This document shows, one piece after another, positions 1-6,058 of a DNA stretch of 11,350 nucleotides. The notes under the pieces were generated by a model. The model was not told the DNA's origin. It saw only the letters and a list, made by a program, of their open reading frames with translations, and ran no database searches. The DNA lies in NCBI GenBank assembly GCA_937922175.1, contig CAKZUU010000427.1, positions 1-11,350 on the forward strand, read 5' to 3'. A program made the position numbers and the translations under genes. This DNA comes from an uncultured Gemmataceae bacterium. Lineage in GTDB: Bacteria; Planctomycetota; Planctomycetia; Gemmatales; Gemmataceae. The stretch's first letter is position 1, and the number at the start of each line of letters is the position of its first letter.

Positions 1-1
1 C

Positions 2-1513
2 GGAGAATACGCTCCCGCGAACACTCCGGACGACTTCGCCCCTGACTTTCTCGACGAGCGTTGTACGGCCAAAACAGCCGACGTCGTGTCCGTCTTTCCC
101 CGGCATCACCGACAGCGCCGCCGGCTCGACATGGCGTGGGGCTGCCTGGGGCTGTTGCATGGACTTGGTCCGGGGCCGCTGCGTTCCCCCGCCGACGAAC
201 TGGAACAACGGCTCATCGAACGGGAGCGCGAGGTCGAGATGCAATGGGGGACGCCTTGCGCGGATCTCGTCGCCGTCGAACAACAGGCCGCCGCGTTGCT
301 CGCTGAACGGCTCCAGGCACGCACGAAGGAGAATCGCGCCGGCTATCTGTTTCTGAACCCTTGCAGTTTCACCCGACGTTTGGCCGTTGAACTCGATGAC
401 TTGACCGAGCCGATCCCCATCGAAGGGCCGATCAAGGCCGGCCAATGGGATGATGGCAGAGCACGGTTGGTGGTCGAAGTTCCCGCGTTCGGCTTCGCCT
501 GGATTCCGAAGCGCGCCGCCGCGACTTCGCCGCCCAAGCCTCGGATGCGTCTGACCGATTCCCACATCGTCCGCAACGAGTTTTTTGAGGCGGAAATCGA
601 TCCCAAGACGGGGGGTCTGAAAGCCTTCCGCGATGCACGACTTCGTTTGAATCGCTTGGGCCAACAACTCGTCTTCAATCCCGGAAGCCGCATGGAGGCC
701 AAGCGAGTCAGTGTGACGGCGAGCGGAGCAGCGCTGGGAGAAATCACCAGCGAGGGCGCTCTGCTCGACAGTCATGACGAGATTCTCGCCACGTTTCGCC
801 AGCGGTTCCGAGCGTGGCTTGGCCGACCTCTGCTCGACATCCGCATCGAACTGTACCCCCAGAGACGCCCCGAAGGCTACCCCTGGCATGCGTACTATGC
901 AGCGCGATGGGCCTGGCGGGAGGAGCGAGCCACTCTCTTCCGTGGCTGCTACGGTGCCTCGCATCTGACGCACCACACCCGACCGTCCACCGGCGAATTC
1001 CTCGAGATCCGACTGGGGCACGAACGAACAGCGATTTTCACCGGCGGCTTGCCGTTCATTCAGCGGCACGGCGGTCGCATGGCTGACATCATCTTGCAGC
1101 CCGAGGGGGAATCGTGTCACGTCTTCGACCTGGCCTTGGGCTACGACCGCGAATATCCAGGGCAAACGGCGTTGGGGTTCGTTACTCCCACGACCCTTCT
1201 TGCCACCGAGAAGGGACCCCCTCCTGTCGGACCCAGCGGGTGGTTGTTTCATTTGGATGCCCCCAACCTGATGCTCGTCAGCCTCCGTCCCACGAAACCT
1301 CTCCCGCTGTCCGGTTCCGCCGTCGAACTCGTCTTGCTCGAGACCTCGAACTACGGAGGCAGTGCCGAACTGCGTTGTGCCCGTTCGCCCGCGCGGGCTT
1401 TCTCGGTCAACGCCCGTGACGAGCCACTCATCGAGTTCAGCGTCCAGGATGACCGAGTGACGATCGACTACGCCGCCAACGAGTTGATTCGGCTTCGGGT
1501 CGAGTTTGCCTGA
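2..1513 (+). CDS. GH38-like glycoside hydrolase (alpha-mannosidase type), C-terminal part, 5' truncated
   Basis: The frame is open from base 2 to the TGA at 1511-1513 (503 residues), so the gene begins before the window. The in-frame GTG at 86 is an internal codon and not a credible start. The first ~110 residues are charged and helical, like the linker between the catalytic and C-terminal domains. From about residue 115 comes the beta-rich part: a 'YLFLNPCSFTRR' strand, then near residue 192 'NEFFEAEIDPKTGGLKAF', which matches the 'N.ff.v.id..tG.l.sl.d' signature of the GH38 C-terminal domain. GH38 enzymes are retaining alpha-mannosidases; their metal site and nucleophile lie in the N-terminal domain, which is outside the window, so activity and specificity cannot be judged. 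A peroxiredoxin gene follows after 105 bases. Other GH38-like hydrolases of planctomycetes are the main alternative. Confidence 0.75.
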   Translation, partial: GEYAPANTPDDFAPDFLDERCTAKTADVVSVFPRHHRQRRRLDMAWGCLGLLHGLGPGPLRSPADELEQRLIEREREVEMQWGTPCADLVAVEQQAAALLAERLQARTKENRAGYLFLNPCSFTRRLAVELDDLTEPIPIEGPIKAGQWDDGRARLVVEVPAFGFAWIPKRAAATSPPKPRMRLTDSHIVRNEFFEAEIDPKTGGLKAFRDARLRLNRLGQQLVFNPGSRMEAKRVSVTASGAALGEITSEGALLDSHDEILATFRQRFRAWLGRPLLDIRIELYPQRRPEGYPWHAYYAARWAWREERATLFRGCYGASHLTHHTRPSTGEFLEIRLGHERTAIFTGGLPFIQRHGGRMADIILQPEGESCHVFDLALGYDREYPGQTALGFVTPTTLLATEKGPPPVGPSGWLFHLDAPNLMLVSLRPTKPLPLSGSAVELVLLETSNYGGSAELRCARSPARAFSVNARDEPLIEFSVQDDRVTIDYAANELIRLRVEFA

Positions 1514-1539
1514 AGACGGCGTCAGGATTCGGATCGCCC

Positions 1540-1567
1540 TTGAGCCGTCGGGGCCGGACGATAAGAT
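1540..1567 (+). promoter_or_regulatory. possible sigma-70-type promoter for the peroxiredoxin gene
   Basis: TTGAGC at 1540-1545 (4/6 to TTGACA) and TAAGAT at 1562-1567 (4/6 to TATAAT) are 16 bases apart, about 50 bases before the peroxiredoxin ATG. Both boxes are weak, so this is only a candidate. It is supported mainly by position, since a stress gene is expected to have its own promoter behind an unrelated hydrolase. Confidence 0.25.
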
Positions 1568-1618
1568 TCTCGGAAAGACGAATTCTTCGAGTTGTTCTCC
1601 TTGAGGGACAGAAAAGTT

Positions 1619-2206
1619 ATGGCTGCACAAGTCCAAAAACCCGCACCCGACTTCACCGCCGAGGCCGTGATCAACGGACAGTTCGGCACCGTTCAATTGA
1701 GCAGCTACATCGACAAGAAGTACGTCGTGTTGTTCTTCTACCCCCTGGACTTCACCTTCGTCTGCCCGACGGAAATCATTGCCTTCAGTGATCGGCACGG
1801 CGAGTTCGAGAAGCGTGGTGCTCAAGTCATCGGCGTTTCCGTTGACAGCAAATTCTCGCATTACGCCTGGATCCAGACGCCACGAAATCAAGGCGGGCTG
1901 GGCGAGCTGAAATATCCGCTCGTTTCCGACTTGACCAAGAAGATTTCCGCGGACTACGGGGTCTTGTTGGAGAGCGGCGTGGCCCTGCGGGGAACCTTCA
2001 TCATCGACAAGAAGGGGATCATCCGACACATCACCATCAACGACTTGCCGTTGGGGCGTTGCGTCACGGAGACCCTTCGCGTCCTCGATGCGTTGCAACA
2101 TTTCGAGAAGCACGGTGAAGTGTGCCCCGCTGGTTGGGAACCGGGCAAAGAGACGATCAAGCCCGACGTTGTCAAGGCGAAGGAATACTTCGCGAAGCAG
2201 AAGTAG
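1619..2206 (+). CDS. typical 2-Cys peroxiredoxin (AhpC/Prx1 type)
   Basis: A 195-residue thiol peroxidase that reduces hydrogen peroxide, alkyl hydroperoxides and peroxynitrite in the cytoplasm, with thioredoxin or AhpF as the usual reductant. The peroxidatic cysteine is C49 in 'FTFVCPTE', preceded by the active-site P42 and T46; the catalytic arginine is R147 in 'LPLGR'; the resolving cysteine is C169 in 'HGEVCPAGW'. The length fits the family (187-200). It has GGLG at 92-95 and a C-terminal YF at 190-191, the pair linked to overoxidation-sensitive Prx1-type enzymes. The ATG at 1619 is preferred to the TTG at 1592 because the protein then begins like family members and GAGG at 1603-1606 can serve as a ribosome site. 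The gap from the GH38 stop is 105 bases. No AhpF or thioredoxin reductase gene is adjacent. Confidence 0.96.
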   Translation: MAAQVQKPAPDFTAEAVINGQFGTVQLSSYIDKKYVVLFFYPLDFTFVCPTEIIAFSDRHGEFEKRGAQVIGVSVDSKFSHYAWIQTPRNQGGLGELKYPLVSDLTKKISADYGVLLESGVALRGTFIIDKKGIIRHITINDLPLGRCVTETLRVLDALQHFEKHGEVCPAGWEPGKETIKPDVVKAKEYFAKQK

Positions 2207-2262
2207 CTCGCGTCGCAACCGTCGCGCATGCCGGCCCAGGTCGCACCGTGGACAACTCGGTC

Positions 2263-2290
2263 ACCCGGGGTCGGCGTGCCCGACACGGGT
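2263..2290 (+). other. GC-rich hairpin between the peroxiredoxin and DUF1501 genes
   Basis: ACCCG (2263-2267) pairs with CGGGT (2286-2290), and inside it GTCGG (2270-2274) pairs with CCGAC (2280-2284) around a five-base loop. A small internal loop (GG opposite A) separates the two stems. The next bases are A-rich, not T-rich, so it is not a canonical intrinsic terminator for the peroxiredoxin. It could protect the 3' end of that transcript, or form part of a Rho-dependent end. Confidence 0.4.
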
Positions 2291-2320
2291 AAAAACTCTC
2301 GCGGAATGAAATCGCTCGGT

Positions 2321-2326
2321 TATACT
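2321..2326 (+). promoter_or_regulatory. candidate -10 box for a leaderless DUF1501 transcript
   Basis: TATACT (5/6 to TATAAT) ends six bases before the ATG at 2333, so transcription would be predicted to start at or next to the A of that ATG. No Shine-Dalgarno precedes this ATG, which agrees with a leaderless message. No good -35 box is present at 16-18 bases upstream. Confidence 0.35.
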
Positions 2327-2332
2327 ATCCAC

Positions 2333-3778
2333 ATGCAACACACACGATTTGTTGCCCCGTCGATCGCCACCTCCCGCCGCGACTTTTTGCTTCAAACAGG
2401 GGCCGGTCTGGGCGGGATCGCTCTGTCATGGTTGCTCGCCCAAGAGGCTCGGCCGGCGGCTCCTTTCGCTCCGGAGGCCAACCCGCTCGCTCCCAAACCG
2501 CCTCATTTCCCGGCCAAGGCCAAGGCCGTCATCTTGATGTTCATGGTCGGCGGGACGAGCTCTCTGGACCTGTTCGATCCGAAGCCAGAGCTGAAAAAGC
2601 GTCACGGTCAACCGTTGCCGAAGGAATACGGTACATTCATCAGTCAGTTCACCAAAGGCGACACGCCGTTGATGGCCTCGACCCGACGCTTCACCAAACA
2701 TGGGCAAAGCGGTCTGGAGATGTCGGACCTCTTGCCGCACTTGGCGGAGTGCGTCGATGATATTTGCTACCTGCGATCGTGTTGGTGCAACAGTACGATC
2801 CATGCCCCGGCCATGTACGAGCTGCACAGTGGTCGAGCCCTCATGGGGCATCCGAGCCTCGGTTCTTGGGTAACGTATGGCTTGGGAACTGTCAGCGAGA
2901 ATTTACCGGCATATTGTGTCATGACCCAGCCCGAGGGGGTACCCGAGGGCGGAGCTCCGTGTTGGGGAGCCGGCTATCTTCCCGCGGTTTATCAGGGCAC
3001 GCTGCTTCGCCGAGGGCGAAGTCCCCTCCTGAACCTGACCCCGCCCGCCGACGTCACTCCCGAGCGACAACGCGACACGTTCGAGTTGGTGCGGCGGTTG
3101 AATGAGATGAATCGTCGGGCCGGCGACACCGATTTGGAGGCTCGCATCGCCAGCTATGAGTTGGCGTTTCGCATGCAGCAGCATGCCCCAGAAGCGGTCG
3201 ATCTGTCACGCGAGACGAAAGCCACTCAACACATGTACGGTCTGGACGACCCGCGCACAGCAGATTTCGGCACCCGACTCCTGCTCGCCCGTCGGCTGGT
3301 TGAGCGGGGGGTCCGATTCGTGCAAGTTTATTCGGGCGGCGGCCCCCTCGTCACCCAATGGGATGCCCATGATGATGTAAACGGCAACCACAGCAAAATG
3401 TGCGGCCATGTCGATCGCCCGATCGCCGCGCTCTTGAAAGACCTCAAAGCTCGCGGACTGCTCGAATCCACCCTGGTCATCTGGGCCACTGAATTCGGAC
3501 GGACTCCATTTAGCCAGGGCGGTAAAGGACGCGATCACAACCCTTATGGCTATACGATGTGGATGGCCGGCGGCGGGGTCAAAGGTGGTCAGGCTGTCGG
3601 CGCTACCGACGAATTCGGGATGAAGGCGATCGAAGAGCGGATCAGCATCAATGACTTCCATGCCACCATCCTCCACCTGCTCGGACTCGATCATGAGCGG
3701 CTGACCGTTCGCCACAACTCACGCGACGAGCGACTGACCGATGTCGGCGGACGCATCGTCTGGCAGGTGTTGGCCTGA
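2333..3778 (+). CDS. DUF1501 family protein with Tat signal
   Basis: A 481-residue member of DUF1501, an alkaline-phosphatase/sulfatase-fold family abundant in Planctomycetota; the substrate of this group is unknown. The N-terminus carries a twin-arginine signal: SRRDFL at 14-19, then a Gly/Ala/Leu-rich stretch, so the protein is probably exported folded. Family marks in order: 'MVGGTSSLDLFDPKP' from residue 71, 'EFGRTPF' at 387-393, 'GRDHNP' at 399-404, 'MWMAGGGVKGG', then 'ATDEFG' and a 'HATILHLLGLDHERLT' C-terminus. An open frame begins at 2228, and there is another ATG at 2306, but 2333 places the RR motif where a Tat signal needs it and has a promoter-like box just upstream. Many relatives sit beside DUF1549/DUF1553 cytochrome-type genes; here the next gene, 60 bases on, is an exported isomerase-like protein. 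Confidence 0.92.
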   Translation: MQHTRFVAPSIATSRRDFLLQTGAGLGGIALSWLLAQEARPAAPFAPEANPLAPKPPHFPAKAKAVILMFMVGGTSSLDLFDPKPELKKRHGQPLPKEYGTFISQFTKGDTPLMASTRRFTKHGQSGLEMSDLLPHLAECVDDICYLRSCWCNSTIHAPAMYELHSGRALMGHPSLGSWVTYGLGTVSENLPAYCVMTQPEGVPEGGAPCWGAGYLPAVYQGTLLRRGRSPLLNLTPPADVTPERQRDTFELVRRLNEMNRRAGDTDLEARIASYELAFRMQQHAPEAVDLSRETKATQHMYGLDDPRTADFGTRLLLARRLVERGVRFVQVYSGGGPLVTQWDAHDDVNGNHSKMCGHVDRPIAALLKDLKARGLLESTLVIWATEFGRTPFSQGGKGRDHNPYGYTMWMAGGGVKGGQAVGATDEFGMKAIEERISINDFHATILHLLGLDHERLTVRHNSRDERLTDVGGRIVWQVLA

Positions 3779-3826
3779 TGCGGTTGCTCGTCACCGTTGG
3801 GACGTCGCATCGTCGCAACCCCGATC

Positions 3827-3832
3827 GAGGAG
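3827..3832 (+). promoter_or_regulatory. Shine-Dalgarno that fixes the isomerase start
   Basis: GAGGAG lies six bases before the ATG at 3839. The open frame reaches back to a TTG at 3797, but only the 3839 start has this site, and it gives an N-terminus that begins directly with a twin-arginine signal. Confidence 0.7.
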
Positions 3833-3838
3833 TTCACC

Positions 3839-4681
3839 ATGAATCGCCGCGAAGCGCTCTCCTGCCTCGGAACAACGGCAGGCGCCTTGTTCCTCCGCGC
3901 TGAGCAACCCAAAGCTCCAGCGACGTTCAAACAGTCGATTTGCCGTTGGTGTTACGGCCGAATCGACCTCGATCAACTGGCCAAAGAGGCCGTCCGTCTG
4001 GGCTACCACTCGATCGAGTTGCTTGGTCCCGATGAAATTCGGCGAGTGAAAAAGCACGGCCTCACCTGTGCCGTCATGCGCTGTCAGAGCGGCATCGTCC
4101 AAGGTCTGAACCGAGTCGAGAACCACGAGCGAATTCTGAAAGAGCTGCGCGACGACATCGACTTTGCTGCCGCCGAGGGCATCCCCAACGTTCTCACCAT
4201 GTCCGGGAATCGGGCCGGCATGGACGACGAGCAAGGATTGCGCAACTGTGCTGCCGCCCTCAAGCAAATCGTCGGTTATGCCGAACAGAAGCAGGTGACG
4301 ATCTTGATGGAAGGGTTAAACAGCAAAATCGACCACAAAGACTACATGTACGACAAGACCGAATGGGGAGTGCGACTGTGTCGAGCCGTGGGCTCGCCCC
4401 GATTCAAGCTCTTGTACGACATTTATCACATGCAAATCATGGAGGGAGACATCATTCGCACGATTCAAACCCACATCGAACACATTGGCCATTTCCACAC
4501 CGGCGGAAATCCGGGACGTCACGAAATCGACGATTCCCAAGAGCTAAATTATCCGGCCATCATGCGAGCCATCGCCGCGACTGGCTACAAGGGCTTCGTG
4601 GGCCAAGAATTCATCCCGACTCGCGACCCCTTCGCCTCGCTGGCCCAGGCTTATCGCATTTGCAATGTCGGCGCCCACTGA
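3839..4681 (+). CDS. hydroxypyruvate isomerase-like TIM-barrel protein with Tat-type signal
   Basis: A 280-residue member of the sugar-phosphate isomerase/epimerase (xylose isomerase-like TIM barrel) superfamily, closest in motifs to Hyi, which interconverts hydroxypyruvate and tartronate semialdehyde. Likely metal ligands are all present: E158 in 'ILMEGLN', D194 in 'LLYDIYHMQ', H220 in 'IGHFHTGGNPGRHE' and E257 in 'VGQEFIP'. H197 and R227 match the conserved substrate-site residues. Cytoplasmic Hyi is about 258 residues; the extra ~25 here form a signal with NRRE at 2-5 and a short hydrophobic stretch, as in many planctomycete TIM-barrel proteins. The gene follows DUF1501 by 60 bases on the same strand and precedes a terminator, so the two are probably co-transcribed. 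The true substrate is uncertain: it may be an epimerase or isomerase for an uncommon sugar released by enzymes such as the upstream hydrolase. Confidence 0.85.
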   Translation: MNRREALSCLGTTAGALFLRAEQPKAPATFKQSICRWCYGRIDLDQLAKEAVRLGYHSIELLGPDEIRRVKKHGLTCAVMRCQSGIVQGLNRVENHERILKELRDDIDFAAAEGIPNVLTMSGNRAGMDDEQGLRNCAAALKQIVGYAEQKQVTILMEGLNSKIDHKDYMYDKTEWGVRLCRAVGSPRFKLLYDIYHMQIMEGDIIRTIQTHIEHIGHFHTGGNPGRHEIDDSQELNYPAIMRAIAATGYKGFVGQEFIPTRDPFASLAQAYRICNVGAH

Positions 4682-4715
4682 CGATCTTCAACCGGCAAGG
4701 CGAATCGACTCAGCC

Positions 4716-4747
4716 GCTCGAAAGGGCCTCTCATCGAGCTTTTCTTT
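4716..4747 (+). terminator. intrinsic terminator after the isomerase gene
   Basis: GCTCGA (4716-4721) pairs with TCGAGC (4734-4739) over a 12-base loop and is followed at once by TTTTCTTT (4740-4747). It lies 34 bases after the isomerase stop. The stem is only six base pairs, but the position and T-tract fit the end of the DUF1501-isomerase unit. Confidence 0.5.
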
Positions 4748-4861
4748 GATGGGGGCGTTTGGCTGCGATGGCCATGGTCCGAGTTGATCGCGGCAAGTTT
4801 CTTCACTTAGGGAAAGTTCGAGCGCTCTAACTCAGGCATTTGTCTTGAGAGCCGAGGTTAA

Positions 4862-4905
4862 GTCAGATCGTGTATTGGAGCGAATCAATTCCGAACACGA
4901 CTGAC
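4862..4905. promoter_or_regulatory. inverted repeat, candidate enhancer-binding-protein site
   Basis: GTCAG-A-TCGTGT (4862-4873) is the inverse complement of ACACGACTGAC (4895-4905) apart from one extra A; the arms are 21 bases apart. No T-tract follows, so it is not a terminator. Its centre is about 165 bases upstream of the start predicted from the sigma-54 promoter at 5022, within the -100 to -200 zone where bacterial enhancer-binding proteins normally bind as dimers. That role is inferred from position. Confidence 0.4.
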
Positions 4906-5021
4906 CGAAATCGGCACAACGACTGTCAAAGAGTGCGGGGCGGGCGATTCTCTAATTTGCCGATTTTCTCGGGCAATTGAAAGCAGGGGGTTTGGGAAAG
5001 CCGACACGCGGAAAATTAAGA

Positions 5022-5038
5022 TTGGCACGCCTGATGCT
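5022..5038 (+). promoter_or_regulatory. sigma-54 (RpoN) -24/-12 promoter
   Basis: TTGGCACG-CCTG-ATGCT differs at only one position from the consensus TTGGCACG-N4-TTGCT. The invariant GG (5024-5025) and GC (5036-5037) are exactly 10 bases apart, as required. Transcription should start near 5049, giving a leader of about 50 bases before the ATG at 5099. A TTGACA at 5041-5046 overlaps the start region but has no -10 partner. Such promoters need an ATP-dependent enhancer-binding protein. Confidence 0.75.
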
Positions 5039-5086
5039 TGTTGACAAGGCGCCCAAAGAGAAAGGAATCCCCCCTAATTGGTTGGT

Positions 5087-5093
5087 AAGGAGG
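5087..5093 (+). promoter_or_regulatory. perfect Shine-Dalgarno for the 64-residue ORF
   Basis: AAGGAGG lies five bases before the ATG at 5099. It is the strongest ribosome-binding site in the window and is the main reason to take this short ORF as a real gene and to prefer 5099 over the TTG at 5078. Confidence 0.75.
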
Positions 5094-5098
5094 TTTGC

Positions 5099-5293
5099 AT
5101 GTCTCCCCTGTCGCTGACTCGGAGTGCCGATCAACAATCTTCGGTTCGGGTGATGCTGCCAGGATCTCGCGCGATGAAGCAGGCTTTAACTGCCGCGGAA
5201 GTCCGAGCGGCGCTGCTTCGAGCGGCGTATATGCTCCATGCCACTCGGGTCGTGGGTTGGAAGGAAGGAGTCCCGGTTCCGAAGAAGGGTTGA
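5099..5293 (+). CDS. small protein of unknown function (64 aa) under a sigma-54 promoter
   Basis: I do not recognise this protein. It begins at an ATG with a perfect ribosome-binding site and a sigma-54 promoter about 50 bases further up, which together make expression likely. Residues 1-28 are polar and probably disordered (Ser/Gln-rich, then 'MLPGSR'). Residues ~31-54 ('LTAAEVRAALLRAAYMLHAT' and on to VVGW) look like one amphipathic, arginine-bearing helix. The end is basic (KEGVPVPKKG). It has no cysteines, no signal peptide and no clear membrane segment. The net charge is positive, so binding to nucleic acid, a membrane surface or a partner protein is possible. It lies alone, 27 bases before the convergent ftsQ 3' end. 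A stress- or nitrogen-responsive small regulator is a guess from the promoter type only. Confidence 0.65.
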   Translation: MSPLSLTRSADQQSSVRVMLPGSRAMKQALTAAEVRAALLRAAYMLHATRVVGWKEGVPVPKKG

Positions 5294-5320
5294 CGGAAGA
5301 ACCTATCGTGTCGCGTTCGA

Positions 5321-6052
5321 TCACTCCCGCAGGTCGATCGTGGCATCCTCGGTTTCGAGCCGGTGGCTCAGCGCGATCAGGCGAGCGAGTCGGGCGTCGT
5401 GGTCGGAGTTAATGGCCCCCCAAAGCACAACCGGACCGGTTTTCGGATGTTTGCGGAGTTGGAGACCGTCGTCCTTCCAAGCGAAGTGATTCAACTGCCA
5501 CCGATCTTGGTGCGGAGCCAGAAGGTGCGCGACCCGCGCCGCCACTTCCACGTGCGGATCTCCCCAGGGACGACCGGGACCTTGCGGGGAGGAAGGGGCG
5601 GCAAGAAGGGGTAAGCCGAGGGTATCCGCCCCACGGGGCAAGAGGATGCCCGATCGATCGACAGCGCGAAGCGTGCCTTCGGGCGAGCGCACGGCGAGGA
5701 CGGCCATCCGCAACACGGATCGGACATGAATTCGTCGGCCCGGTCCGATTTGGACCTGTTTGACCTCCTCGACCCACGGATGGCGAGCAAACGCTTGCTC
5801 CAGCCGTTTGGGGAGATCCTGGTCGAGCAGTGGCAACGGATCGGGCAACTGACCATAATACCGTACCTCAGCCAGGAAGGCCTCACGATCCTGTCCCGGA
5901 GGGATAGCAGTGTCGATGGCGCGGACAGGGAGTAGATAGCGTTCGGCGGTCATCAGGCTCAAGCGTGTCACCTGAGCAACGACCATGAGCAGACCGAGGA
6001 CAATTCCGCAGGCCAGCACGGTGAAACCGGCAATGATCAGTTGACGTCGCAC
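5321..6052 (-). CDS. ftsQ: FtsQ/DivIB-like cell division protein with POTRA domain
   Basis: A 243-residue single-pass inner-membrane protein of the divisome; FtsQ links FtsB/FtsL to the septal synthase FtsWI. Residues 5-27 form the membrane anchor after a very short basic cytoplasmic tail (MRRQ). A POTRA-type fold is seen at about 73-122 ('LEQAFARHPWVEEVKQV', then a strand ending RMAVLAV), followed by the typical 'AVDRSGILLP' at 130-138. The C-terminal beta domain ends in IDLRE. Homologues usually run on for another strand and tail, so this one is short. The start is GTG at 6052, seven bases after the last base of the murB stop, with no Shine-Dalgarno, so translation is probably coupled. murB-ftsQ order is known from dcw clusters, which supports the call in spite of low conservation. 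Confidence 0.72.
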   Translation of the reverse strand: MRRQLIIAGFTVLACGIVLGLLMVVAQVTRLSLMTAERYLLPVRAIDTAIPPGQDREAFLAEVRYYGQLPDPLPLLDQDLPKRLEQAFARHPWVEEVKQVQIGPGRRIHVRSVLRMAVLAVRSPEGTLRAVDRSGILLPRGADTLGLPLLAAPSSPQGPGRPWGDPHVEVAARVAHLLAPHQDRWQLNHFAWKDDGLQLRKHPKTGPVVLWGAINSDHDARLARLIALSHRLETEDATIDLRE

Positions 6053-6058
6053 GGGGGA

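Larger units (their letters stand above)
4682..5098. other. 417-base intergenic region with regulatory signals and no gene
   Basis: It holds, in order, the isomerase terminator (4716-4747), about 110 bases without recognisable structure, an inverted repeat at 4862-4905, a small palindrome-like CCGAAATCGG at 4905-4914, a weaker bulged hairpin at 4957-4976 (TTGCC.GA against TCGGGCAA), the sigma-54 promoter at 5022-5038, and the leader and ribosome site of the small gene at 5099. No convincing ORF or tRNA lies in it on either strand. Confidence 0.6.

Noticed and set aside
86..88. GTG as the start of the first gene
   Set aside because: The frame is open back to base 2 and the protein clearly lacks its catalytic domain, so the gene is cut by the window edge.
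1516..1550. GACGGC...GCCGTC hairpin after the GH38 gene as a terminator
   Set aside because: The loop is over 20 bases and no T-tract follows; the hairpin may be chance in GC-rich DNA.
3206..3715. 169-residue minus-strand frame inside the DUF1501 gene
   Set aside because: It overlaps the most conserved DUF1501 motifs (EFGRTPF, GRDHNP) and has no start signals.
3791..4267. 158-residue minus-strand frame opposite the isomerase gene
   Set aside because: The plus strand carries the isomerase with a Shine-Dalgarno, and the antisense product looks like no known protein.
5041..5080. TTGACA at 5041 as the -35 of a sigma-70 promoter for the small ORF
   Set aside because: No acceptable -10 lies 16-18 bases downstream (the nearest TA-rich hexamer is 28 bases away), while a near-consensus sigma-54 site overlaps the region with exact spacing.
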